NCBI GenBank assembly: GCA_947302515.1
Contig: CAMYVT010000001.1
Span: 1 to 64,000 of the forward strand
Source of the DNA: an uncultured Caryophanales bacterium
GTDB taxonomy: Bacteria; Bacillota_I; Bacilli_A; RF39; UBA660
Direction of reading: 5' to 3'
DNA: 64,000 nucleotides
The translations under genes were made by a program, and so were the position numbers. Below the pieces are notes generated by a model that was not told where the DNA came from, ran no database searches, and was given only the letters and a program-made list of their open reading frames with translations. Positions 7,282 through 15,882 of this stretch are shown piece by piece; the first letter of the stretch is position 1; each line of letters opens with the position of its first letter.

Positions 7282-9339
7282 ATGTCCAGAAGAAAAATGA
7301 ATACAATTTTTCTTTTAGTAATAATGGTATTAATTACCTCTTTTTCTGTTGGCTATTCAGCATTATCTCAAAACCTAATGATATCAGGAGATGTATCATA
7401 TTATTATAATAGTAATATACTTTATGATGTTTTAAAAAATGAAGTAAATAGAAATACAGGTTACGCTAAAGAATACACTGGAACACATCAAGATTCAATG
7501 TCAGGAGTAGGATCTAAAAAAATATATCATTGGTATGGAAGCGATAATGATGCAGGTACTACAATTCAAAATAAGAATAATGTAATCTTTGCAAATCACT
7601 GTTGGCAAATAATAAGAACAACAGATACTGGTGGTGTAAAATTAATCTATAATGGAGAAGTTGAAAATAATCAATGCTTAAATACAAGAGGTAATCACGT
7701 AGGATATGCGGGAGAAGGAACCCAAAACTTAAATAAATCATATTATTATGGAACAAGTTATACATATGATAAAACAAATAATGTTTTTTCACTTTCTGGA
7801 ACAGTTACAACAGGAACAATACAAACAGGACAATATACGTGCAAACAGACAACGAGTACAGGGACATGCTCAACTCTATACTTGATAGAAGATCTTGCAT
7901 ATGGAAATACATATTACTATGTCATATCATTAAAGGGGAATTCACATTATTCACAATTAGGAGAATTAGATTTTAATAAATCAGCATCTTCACCTGCGTA
8001 CTTGGGATATATGTATAATTCAGTTTATGAGGTATCAGGCGAATATCACGTGTATTTTATTCGTACCTCTTCATGGACAATAAATACAAGTTATTATTAC
8101 TCAAATACTATAGATTATAATACAACAATAACAAATGAGTATACACTGACTAATCCAATTCAAATATCAACATTAACTGATTATAATACATTGTTAGGTA
8201 AGTATGTACTAGATAAATCGGGTACTCATTCAACCACGGTACGTTATATAATATCAGTAGATAGTAATAAAGTGTATTATAAAGAATTTAGAGATGGTTA
8301 TTTAAACACCTCAGCTTCTCTAACAGTAGGAGATTCATACACAAAAAGTGGAAACACTTATATACTAACAAATCCAACTAATATTACATATATTGATTGG
8401 TATAACAATACAAATGACTACAGTATTTATAAAGATAAATTTTTTTGTGATGGAAATAATACAAGCTGTACAACTATAGGTCATATATATAATGGGATTC
8501 TGGATTTGTATTCGCCTAGTAATTATTCTTTTCCATATTTTGGCTCGAACAAAACATATTCATATGCTGAAAATATAACATATAGTGGAGGAACATATAC
8601 ACTAACAGGAGATATAAAAACATTTTGGGATCTATATAATGCAACAAATCATGCGTATTTATCAACACATCACTATACATGTTTGGAGAATGGAACAAGT
8701 TGTTCAGCTGTTTATTATGTTACTCAGATGGACCCAAATCAACAGGATTTAAAATATGCTAAATTAAGTGGAGTATCAAATGTATCGACAGCAATAAATA
8801 ATATGTTAAATATTAGTACTGTTAACCAAAAAAACTCCACAGTAAAAAATGGAATAGATGCATGGTATAAAAAATATATGACTAGTTATACTTCCAAGCT
8901 AGAAGATACTATATTTTGTAATAATAGAAATATAACTGATTTGGGAGTATGGAATCCTAATGGGGGAAGTGTATCATCAAATGCATCATATCTGAAATTT
9001 ACTACTGCATCTTCTGATCTAAGTTGTACAAATACAACGGATAAATTTAGTGTGGCAAACACTAGTGCTAAGCTAACATATCCAATAGGATTATTAACTG
9101 CTTCGGAAGCATATTTGCTTAACAATCAAAACATATTAAAAACTGGCAAGAATTACAACTTAATTACACCAATTGTTTTTAATGGAAGTCAAGCATCTAT
9201 ATATATTATAAACACTTCAGGTGGTCTAGCCAGTAAAGTTATCTATGATTATGGTGTTCGCCCAGTAATTTCTCTAAAATCAGGCACAGTATTTACATCG
9301 GGTAATGGATCTATGACGAGTCCATACATAGTAGAATAA
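7282..9339 (+). CDS. Large modular surface protein with SipW-type signal
   Basis: The protein has 685 residues. The signal ends SVGYSALSQNLMISGDVSYY, the same style as the small paralogs, so it is likely processed by the peptidase encoded just upstream (2-nt gap). After NHCWQIIRTTDTGGVKLIYN (about residue 103) come four imperfect modules of about 60 residues, three of which carry a Cys pair such as YTCKQTTSTGTC, FFCDGNNTSC and YTCLENGTSC. The end (YPIGLLTASEAYLL to GVRPVISLKSGTVF and a final SPYIV) looks like the closing half of DUF6273-type clostridial surface domains, as I remember them. The modules seem inserted into that fold. No sorting signal or membrane anchor is seen. It is the last gene of the operon. 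Confidence 0.7.
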   Translation: MSRRKMNTIFLLVIMVLITSFSVGYSALSQNLMISGDVSYYYNSNILYDVLKNEVNRNTGYAKEYTGTHQDSMSGVGSKKIYHWYGSDNDAGTTIQNKNNVIFANHCWQIIRTTDTGGVKLIYNGEVENNQCLNTRGNHVGYAGEGTQNLNKSYYYGTSYTYDKTNNVFSLSGTVTTGTIQTGQYTCKQTTSTGTCSTLYLIEDLAYGNTYYYVISLKGNSHYSQLGELDFNKSASSPAYLGYMYNSVYEVSGEYHVYFIRTSSWTINTSYYYSNTIDYNTTITNEYTLTNPIQISTLTDYNTLLGKYVLDKSGTHSTTVRYIISVDSNKVYYKEFRDGYLNTSASLTVGDSYTKSGNTYILTNPTNITYIDWYNNTNDYSIYKDKFFCDGNNTSCTTIGHIYNGILDLYSPSNYSFPYFGSNKTYSYAENITYSGGTYTLTGDIKTFWDLYNATNHAYLSTHHYTCLENGTSCSAVYYVTQMDPNQQDLKYAKLSGVSNVSTAINNMLNISTVNQKNSTVKNGIDAWYKKYMTSYTSKLEDTIFCNNRNITDLGVWNPNGGSVSSNASYLKFTTASSDLSCTNTTDKFSVANTSAKLTYPIGLLTASEAYLLNNQNILKTGKNYNLITPIVFNGSQASIYIINTSGGLASKVIYDYGVRPVISLKSGTVFTSGNGSMTSPYIVE

Positions 9340-9347
9340 TAAATATA

Positions 9348-9372
9348 AAGAAGTGATTATTCACTTCTTTTT
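9348..9372 (+). terminator. Terminator of the export operon
   Basis: The stem AAGAAGTGA/TCACTTCTT with a TTAT loop is followed by T-rich sequence, 9 nt after the stop codon. Confidence 0.85.
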
Positions 9373-9424
9373 GATTTTTTTTTTAAAGTATGTTAATATA
9401 GAAAGCTATAAGTGGAGGGATAGT

Positions 9425-9778
9425 ATGGAGTTTATTGTAAAATTAATAAAATGGATAATTCTAATAATTATTCTAGTAGTAATAATTCTCTTAATTGTAA
9501 ATTATTCAAGTAAAACAAACAAATTAAAAAATCAAGTAAAAGAAAATAATATTACACTAATAGATCAAAATAAAAACAAAGAAAAAGAAGATTCAAATGA
9601 TGGATTAGAACCAATACAAGATGAATCAACACAAACTACAACTCAAAATACTGATCAAACAGTATACTCACCAGATACAGCATCTTCAGGAATAATAGAA
9701 GTAGTAATTGGATCATTCATTTTAGGTATAGGTGCACATTATATCTATAAAAGAAGAAATATAAAAGAGAACTCTTAA
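9425..9778 (+). CDS. Small putative cell-wall protein with SPDTA-type sorting signal
   Basis: The protein has 117 residues. An N-terminal hydrophobic segment (about 8-28) is followed by a hydrophilic spacer rich in Asn, Gln, Thr and Glu. The C-end has SPDTA at residues 82-86, a hydrophobic stretch and the basic tail YKRRNIKENS. This order is that of a sortase sorting signal. SPxTG-like motifs are used by the class B sortase of Clostridioides difficile; here the last residue would be Ala. ATG 9425 is chosen because GGAGGG lies 5 nt upstream and longer in-frame starts fall in the previous terminator. A class B-like sortase is encoded at 41922. Confidence 0.6.
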   Translation: MEFIVKLIKWIILIIILVVIILLIVNYSSKTNKLKNQVKENNITLIDQNKNKEKEDSNDGLEPIQDESTQTTTQNTDQTVYSPDTASSGIIEVVIGSFILGIGAHYIYKRRNIKENS

Positions 9779-9790
9779 GAGTTCTTTTTT
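9764..9790 (+). terminator. Palindromic terminator containing a stop codon
   Basis: The 18-nt perfect palindrome AGAACTCTTAAGAGTTCT (9768-9785) is followed by a T run. The stop codon of the preceding gene is inside the TTAA loop. Confidence 0.85.
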
Positions 9791-9791
9791 A

Positions 9792-9820
9792 TTGTTAAAT
9801 AATGGATTTTATTGTATAAT
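9792..9820 (+). promoter_or_regulatory. Promoter of smc
   Basis: TTGTTA (9792-9797), a 17-nt spacer and TATAAT (9815-9820) lie directly behind the preceding terminator and 20 nt before the smc start. Confidence 0.75.
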
Positions 9821-9839
9821 TTTTAGTAGGGTGAAGAGT

Positions 9840-12794
9840 ATGTACTTAAAAGGAATAGTTACAAGTGGATTTAAATCCTTCGCAGATAAATTAGAGTTAA
9901 ATCTAGATGGCAAAATTACTTGTATTGTTGGTCCTAATGGATCTGGTAAAAGTAATATTGTAGATGCTGTTAGATGGGTATTAGGAGAACAATCTGTTAA
10001 GTCACTTCGTGGTGATGGATCAATGACAGATGTAATATTCTCAGGATCTAAATCAAGAAACCCTCTAAATGTCGCAAGTGTAGAATTAATATTTGATAAT
10101 ACTGATCATTTTTTAAATGTTCCATATACAGAGATATCTATTAAAAGAAGAGTATATCGTAGTGGAGAAAATGAATATTATTTAAATAATGAAAGATGTA
10201 GATTAAAAGATATTAATAATTTACTTTTAGATACTGGTATGGGTAAAGAATCATTTAATATTATTTCTCAAGGAGAAGTAGATAAAATATTATCAAACTC
10301 TTCTCAAGATAGAAGAATAATATTTGAAGAAGCATCTGGTATTCTAAAGTATAAAAAGAGAAAAGAAGAAGCTCTTCGTAAACTTGATAGAACTCATAAT
10401 AATCTAGATAGAGTAAATGATATTATTAATGAATTAGAACTACAAGTAGAACCATTAAAGGAACAAAGTGAAAAAGCAAAAGAATATTTAGAAAATAAAG
10501 AAGGTCTAGATAAATATGAAGTTGCTTTACTTGCTTATGATATTGAAAATATTAATAATGATTTAGAAAATGCTAAAAAGAGAAAAGAAAAAATAGATAA
10601 TGAAGCATTAACTATTTCTAATGAATCTACTAAGAAAGATGCTAAGTATTTAGATGATAATAATACTCTAGAAAAACTTGAAAATGAAAAAGCAGAATTA
10701 AATAGAGAATTATTAAAAGTAACAGAAGAAAGAATAAGAATAGATGGAGAAAAAAATCTCTTACAAGAAAAAAGTAAAACAACAAAAGAAGAAGAAAAAG
10801 TAAAAGAAGAAATAAGAAAAAACTTAGAAGCAAAAGAAAAAGTACAATCAAATCTATCTATTTTAAATACTGATACAGAAGAAATACAAAAAGAATTAGA
10901 TCGAGTAGAAAAAGACTCTGTTGAAGTAGAAAAAGAATTACAAACATTAAAATCAAAAAAGAATATGTTATTAAATGACTATTCAAGACATAATCAAGAA
11001 TTAATATCTATTAAACATAAAATAGATACACTTAATATGGAAATAGAAAATGGTTCTGATATGCCTAATAGTGTAAGAAAGGTATTAAAGAATACTTCTC
11101 TAACAGGAATATATAATACTATTGGTAATGTATTAGATTGTGAAGAAGAATATGTAAAAGCCTTAAATACAGCTATCGCATCTTGCAAGAATTTTATTAT
11201 TACAAAAGATGAGGAATCTGCTAAAAAAGCAATTAACTATTTAAAAGATGAAAAACAAGGTAGAGCAACATTCTTCCCATTATCTGTTATTAAAGAAAGA
11301 TTTATTGATAATGAATCCCTAAATCTATTAAATAATAGTGTTGATTTCTTAGGAGTAATGTCTGATTTAATTACATATAATGAAAAATATGATTCTGTAA
11401 TAAAAAATCAATTAGGACATGTTGTAGTAACAACTAATATGGATGCTGCAACCAAACTATCTCATCTTATAAAAGCTAAATATAAGATAGTTACTTTGGA
11501 TGGAGATGTAGTAAATGTAGGAGGATCTTTAACAGGAGGTTCTGCTAATATAACAAAAAGTGCAGTAGTATTAAATCAAGAAATAAAACACTTAGAAGAA
11601 ACAAGTGAATTATTAAAGAAAGAACAAGAGGAAATAGAAAAAGAATTAGATGAGGAATCTAAGAGTATTACTGATATAGAAGAAAAATTATTTAATAGTT
11701 CAAAAGAAAAAGTAACTATTAAAGAAAGATTAGATGCTAAGAAAAATGAAAAGAAAGAATTAGATGAAAAATTAAAATTATTATTAAAAGAAGAAGAGTC
11801 TTTAGAATCGATTAAAAACAATTCTATAAGTGAAAAAGAACAAGAATTAATAAGAATGTATCATGAGAAAACTGCTCTAAAAGAAGAGTTAGAAATACGC
11901 ATAAAATCAATTACCAAAGAAATAGATAGAATAAAAACAAAACTAGAAGAAGAACAAGCACAGGATAAATTACAAAGAGAAAAATTACGTAATATAGAAA
12001 AAGAATCTCGTGAATTAGAGATAAGTATTAATAGATCTGATGTAAAACTTGATAATATGTTAAATATTTTATCTACTGAGTATGAAATAACTTATGAAAA
12101 AGCTAAGAGTGATTATGTATTAGATATAGAACCAGAAGATGCTAGAAGAAAAGTAAATGTCTATAGATCTAATATTAAAAAGATTGGTATGGTTAATATT
12201 AATGCTATAGAAGAATATGAAAGAGTAAATACTAGATATGAATTCTTAACTAAACAGAGAGAAGATTTGCTTAATGCAGAAAATACATTACTTGATATTA
12301 TGAATGAAATGGATGAAGTAATGAAAGAAGAATTTGCAACTACTTTTGAACAAATTAGAGTAGAATTCCAAAAAGTATTTAAAGAATTATTTAATGGAGG
12401 ACATGCAGATTTAAAATTAACTAATCCAGAAGATATCTTAGAAACCGGTGTTGATATAGTAGCATCTCCTCCAGGCAAGAAATTAACAACAATTACATTA
12501 TTATCTGGTGGAGAAAAAACACTTACTGCTATATCTCTACTATTTGCCATACTAAATGTAAGAACAGTACCATTCTGTTTATTCGATGAAGTAGAAGCTG
12601 CTCTAGATGAAGCAAATGTTCAACACTTTGGTAAATATTTAGGTCATTATAAAGATAAAACTCAATTCTTAATAATTACCCACAAAAAGAAAACAATGGA
12701 GTATGCTAATACTTTATATGGTATTACAATGCAAGAATCAGGAGTATCTAAATTAGTAAGTGTTAGATTAGAGGATGCAAATGAAGTAGTTTAA
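9840..12794 (+). CDS. smc: Chromosome segregation ATPase SMC (short-armed)
   Basis: The protein has 984 residues, starting at ATG 9840 (MYLKGIVTSGFKSFADK), which follows GGGTGAAGAG and the promoter; longer starts would include the -10 box. Walker A is GPNGSGKSN near residue 33, the hinge starts at about 420 (TGIYNTIGNVL) and contains GGSLTGGS, the ABC signature LLSGGEK is near 887 and Walker B (CLFDEVEAALDEAN) near 912. SMC condenses and orients the chromosome with ScpA/ScpB. Typical bacterial SMCs are about 1,150-1,200 residues. Here both coiled-coil arms appear shorter by roughly 80-100 residues each, so the protein looks compact rather than truncated. Confidence 0.95.
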   Translation: MYLKGIVTSGFKSFADKLELNLDGKITCIVGPNGSGKSNIVDAVRWVLGEQSVKSLRGDGSMTDVIFSGSKSRNPLNVASVELIFDNTDHFLNVPYTEISIKRRVYRSGENEYYLNNERCRLKDINNLLLDTGMGKESFNIISQGEVDKILSNSSQDRRIIFEEASGILKYKKRKEEALRKLDRTHNNLDRVNDIINELELQVEPLKEQSEKAKEYLENKEGLDKYEVALLAYDIENINNDLENAKKRKEKIDNEALTISNESTKKDAKYLDDNNTLEKLENEKAELNRELLKVTEERIRIDGEKNLLQEKSKTTKEEEKVKEEIRKNLEAKEKVQSNLSILNTDTEEIQKELDRVEKDSVEVEKELQTLKSKKNMLLNDYSRHNQELISIKHKIDTLNMEIENGSDMPNSVRKVLKNTSLTGIYNTIGNVLDCEEEYVKALNTAIASCKNFIITKDEESAKKAINYLKDEKQGRATFFPLSVIKERFIDNESLNLLNNSVDFLGVMSDLITYNEKYDSVIKNQLGHVVVTTNMDAATKLSHLIKAKYKIVTLDGDVVNVGGSLTGGSANITKSAVVLNQEIKHLEETSELLKKEQEEIEKELDEESKSITDIEEKLFNSSKEKVTIKERLDAKKNEKKELDEKLKLLLKEEESLESIKNNSISEKEQELIRMYHEKTALKEELEIRIKSITKEIDRIKTKLEEEQAQDKLQREKLRNIEKESRELEISINRSDVKLDNMLNILSTEYEITYEKAKSDYVLDIEPEDARRKVNVYRSNIKKIGMVNINAIEEYERVNTRYEFLTKQREDLLNAENTLLDIMNEMDEVMKEEFATTFEQIRVEFQKVFKELFNGGHADLKLTNPEDILETGVDIVASPPGKKLTTITLLSGGEKTLTAISLLFAILNVRTVPFCLFDEVEAALDEANVQHFGKYLGHYKDKTQFLIITHKKKTMEYANTLYGITMQESGVSKLVSVRLEDANEVV

Positions 12795-12817
12795 AAAGAA
12801 GAGAAATCTTCTTTTTT
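12793..12817 (+). terminator. Terminator of smc
   Basis: The stem AAAAAGAAGA/TCTTCTTTTT closes a GAAA tetraloop and runs into six T. It starts within the smc stop codon. Confidence 0.85.
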
Positions 12818-12863
12818 ACTTTACACTAATATAATTATTAAAATAATAATTAGCAATAATATT

Positions 12864-12872
12864 TGATATAAT
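12864..12872 (+). promoter_or_regulatory. Extended -10 promoter
   Basis: TGATATAAT matches the extended -10 form TGnTATAAT. It overlaps an upstream in-frame ATG at 12871, which is why that ATG cannot be the start of the next gene. Confidence 0.65.
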
Positions 12873-12888
12873 GATAATAGGTGATAAT

Positions 12889-15141
12889 ATGGTGTATCAA
12901 AGTATAGATGAATTAAGAAATAAGATAAGTCAGACTGTAGGAGAAGATCACTTATCTGAATATGAAGAATATATTACACAAGTACAATCTCTCGGTTTAT
13001 TTGATTTACTTCGATTATATGAATTAGATATATTTATAGTTGTATTCAAACCATTAATTAGTATGGGTAGAGCAAATATGGATAGTGAATCTATAAGAAC
13101 AACAAGAAATAACCATATAACAAGAGTTCATCAAAATATAATAAATAGAATACATAAAGCAGATGAATTGCAAGAAATAGATGTTATTAAAAGTTTATAT
13201 GAAATGACCGGTAAAATGTTCTATCTACGTTCAACTAAAAGTAGAGATGAGTTATTACTTGAATTAGGAATAAGCACAGATACAGAGTATCAAAATGAAG
13301 AAGCTGTAGCACTAAGTTTATCTGCAGAATTAAATATGAAATTATTATATTTAATTTCTTCTGGAATTTTACATGATAAAATCCAGCAAAAGAAAATAGA
13401 ATTTGTAAAGGGAACCGCAAGCGAAATAAATGTAAATGAAATTGCTAGAGAAATATTTACAAGTTTGATGACCGAAATAAAGACCATCAATACCGATCAT
13501 TATGAAACAGCACCATTATCACCAGAAGCCAGTGCGTTTAGGAGTGATGTAATATCATTTACTGGAAATCCTGATGTTAGATTTAGTGGACATCACTTAT
13601 TTGCCTTATTAAATAATTTATCACCAAAAGACCAAATACTTATCAAACATCAATTAATTACGATGAGTAATAGGGGATACTTTTTAGATGGAAGAATACC
13701 ATCTTATGATGAAGTAATTGATGCAAACGATTATTTATTAACTATAAGAGAATTTGATAATGAAGAAGAATTAAAAAATTGGAATGCCGAGATTCTAAGA
13801 CATAGTGATGATAATGTATTGACAAGATATCTAACTAGATTAATTGAAGATGAAGATATGTTTCATTTAGCTTTTGCAACAGCGACATTAACAATACTAC
13901 GTTATCGTATTGATGAAATAACAGGAAAACATCAAGAGGATGAACAAATTATTACTGAAGAGGAAAGAGTTATTTTTGATGGATTAACTGCAGAAGCCAA
14001 AGAATTTGTAAGATTTATTAAGAATAATATTAATAATCCTTTATTTGTAAGTATTTTAGATGAAAATACAAAAGATATTATTAATAATTATATTAATAGA
14101 ATTAATACAGTAAATAATATTGAATCATTTGAAAAATTAAATCATAGTTATCAAGAATGGATAAACAAAATTCAGATTAAAGATTTATCTGAAGAACAAT
14201 TTGATTACTTAGTAAAATTAGATCAAAAATTTGTATATGATAGATTACCATTACAAAGTAAAGTAATGTTTAAAAGAAGACTCTCCCAACAAGATGGCTC
14301 TAAGATTACTAAAAGTGATATTATGGATGCTGACGCCTTTGATGATGTAAAAATGTCAATAATACCATATATATATCTTTCATATGATCCAATAAGCACT
14401 GCACATATACTTCAGGACTTAAAAGCAGAACTCGCATCTAGAGAATCACTAAGAGAAGAAGATTATAGACAATTATTTGATAGTGTTGCTAGAAGGAGAT
14501 ATGATAGTCTACAACATAATTTGCTTTTTATGCAAACAAAAGCTAGAAGAGATAAAAATGTAAAAGAATCTTTTAATCAAGCAATAAGAAAGATGGAAGT
14601 AAAAGAAGATATGATTCCTATGACATATGATGAAGCCTTTTTCAATTATTGTTTATGTTTTGAAGGATTAAATACACTAGATTTTGATATTTCATATGTT
14701 ATGTATAAGAGTAATGTAGAAGCTTTTCAAATAACAAATTATTGTAGAGAAAGAGGAATAAAGTTTTACCCAGAATTATTCGCATATCCTGATTCTGTAT
14801 ATAATTTTCATAGAAGTATTAATCATCCATTCCATGGATTTTATGAAAGAATTGATGAATATAAAAAGAATCATAATAATATGGAATTAAGCCCAGAGTT
14901 TGTTAGAGAACACTTTATAGATGAAGAATCATATAAAAGACTATTAGAAGAAGAAAGAAGAGAAAAAGCTATTACAGGATTAAATGATGCAATAAATGTA
15001 TTATCAAATGAAGATCTTGCTAGATTATTAGAAATAGCTCAAAGTATGTCAAGTGGAGAAAAGAGAGATGAATTACAGCAGATGATGGCACCTACTCCAC
15101 CAGAAGAACAAATTGATAGTTCACAAAAAAAGCTAGATTAA
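12889..15141 (+). CDS. Unknown large soluble protein
   Basis: The protein has about 750 residues. I do not recognise the family. No signal peptide or membrane helix is visible; the sequence looks mainly alpha-helical and charged, with recognisable stretches such as HHLFALLNNLSPKDQ, GYFLDGRIPSYDEVID and FYERIDEYKKNHNN and a Glu/Pro/Gln-rich end (PTPPEEQIDSSQKK). A similar PEEQID phrase occurs in the protein at 22403. ATG 12889 is chosen because AGGTGAT lies 5 nt upstream and the earlier ATG is within the promoter. It is a single-gene transcription unit ending in a bidirectional terminator shared with def. Confidence 0.8.
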   Translation: MVYQSIDELRNKISQTVGEDHLSEYEEYITQVQSLGLFDLLRLYELDIFIVVFKPLISMGRANMDSESIRTTRNNHITRVHQNIINRIHKADELQEIDVIKSLYEMTGKMFYLRSTKSRDELLLELGISTDTEYQNEEAVALSLSAELNMKLLYLISSGILHDKIQQKKIEFVKGTASEINVNEIAREIFTSLMTEIKTINTDHYETAPLSPEASAFRSDVISFTGNPDVRFSGHHLFALLNNLSPKDQILIKHQLITMSNRGYFLDGRIPSYDEVIDANDYLLTIREFDNEEELKNWNAEILRHSDDNVLTRYLTRLIEDEDMFHLAFATATLTILRYRIDEITGKHQEDEQIITEEERVIFDGLTAEAKEFVRFIKNNINNPLFVSILDENTKDIINNYINRINTVNNIESFEKLNHSYQEWINKIQIKDLSEEQFDYLVKLDQKFVYDRLPLQSKVMFKRRLSQQDGSKITKSDIMDADAFDDVKMSIIPYIYLSYDPISTAHILQDLKAELASRESLREEDYRQLFDSVARRRYDSLQHNLLFMQTKARRDKNVKESFNQAIRKMEVKEDMIPMTYDEAFFNYCLCFEGLNTLDFDISYVMYKSNVEAFQITNYCRERGIKFYPELFAYPDSVYNFHRSINHPFHGFYERIDEYKKNHNNMELSPEFVREHFIDEESYKRLLEEERREKAITGLNDAINVLSNEDLARLLEIAQSMSSGEKRDELQQMMAPTPPEEQIDSSQKKLD

Positions 15142-15154
15142 TATCTAGCTTTTT
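15125..15154. terminator. Bidirectional terminator between convergent genes
   Basis: AGCTAGAT/ATCTAGCT with a TAAT loop is flanked by six A on the left and a T run on the right, so it serves both the + strand gene and def on the minus strand. The + strand stop codon lies in the loop. Confidence 0.88.
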
Positions 15155-15716
15155 AAATACCTCTCATTTGATCTTTTCCTTTATAAGGATTTTTAGGATC
15201 AATATGATCTACAAATAATATACCATTTAAATGATCAAGTTCATGTTGAAAACAGATTGCTAAATCTTCTCTAGCACGAACTTGTATTTTATTACCATCC
15301 ATATCATATGCTTCCATTGTAACTCTAGCATATCTAGGAACAATACCTTCAACAGGTCTATTAACAGATAAACAACCTTCACCTTCATCGACATATATTT
15401 TTTCTACTGAATTACTGATGATTTTAGGATTAATTAAAACATAATTTTCAAATTCTTTTTCTTCGTCATCTGGACCAGTTAATTCATTTACAACTACAAA
15501 GTATCTTTTAGGAATACCTAATTGTATAGCAGACATTCCCCATCCAGGACGTAGATTATATTCTTCAGCAATCTTAGGAATTTGGCTATTTCTTAAATGT
15601 TCTATCATTAATTCAATTGTTTCTTTATCTTTTTTAGTAAGAGGAAAAGTTACTTCCTTACTAATGGTACGAAGTATTGGTTCTTTTTCATCTAAAATAT
15701 CTTTTGTTAATAACAC
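15153..15716 (-). CDS. def: Peptide deformylase
   Basis: The protein has 187 residues. It removes the formyl group from nascent N-terminal Met. All three metal/active site motifs are seen: GMSAIQLGIP (motif 1, Ala-Ile variant of GxGxAAxQ), EGCLSV (motif 2, Cys metal ligand) and QHELDHLNG (motif 3, two His ligands and the catalytic Glu). The length and the insertion between motifs fit type 2 deformylases of Gram-positives. The start is GTG at 15716-15714: GAGGTGG (15722-15728) is 5 nt upstream, whereas the ATG at 15737 overlaps the apparent -10 box (TGTTAAAAT, 15738-15746 on the minus strand). It is transcribed against its neighbours. Confidence 0.95.
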   Translation of the reverse strand: MLLTKDILDEKEPILRTISKEVTFPLTKKDKETIELMIEHLRNSQIPKIAEEYNLRPGWGMSAIQLGIPKRYFVVVNELTGPDDEEKEFENYVLINPKIISNSVEKIYVDEGEGCLSVNRPVEGIVPRYARVTMEAYDMDGNKIQVRAREDLAICFQHELDHLNGILFVDHIDPKNPYKGKDQMRGI

Positions 15717-15778
15717 AACAACCACCTCAACAACCATATTTTAACAGAAAAACAGAAAAAAGCAAAGTAATAATTACT

Positions 15779-15849
15779 AAATGTAAATAAAATGTACTTT
15801 ACATTTATTAGTAGTAAAGCTTTACATATTTTTAAAGAGTTTCTATAGT
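15779..15849 (+). promoter_or_regulatory. ftsW promoter with upstream inverted repeat
   Basis: TTTACA (15821-15826), a 17-nt spacer and TATAGT (15844-15849) form a promoter. Just upstream is a 9-bp inverted repeat AAATGTAAA/TTTACATTT (15779-15787 and 15798-15806). CTTTACAT occurs twice, at 15797 and 15820, the second overlapping the -35 box. The repeat could be an operator in the divergent def/ftsW region. Confidence 0.5.
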
Positions 15850-15882
15850 ATTATGGTATATTTATAATAGAAGGAGATTGCT

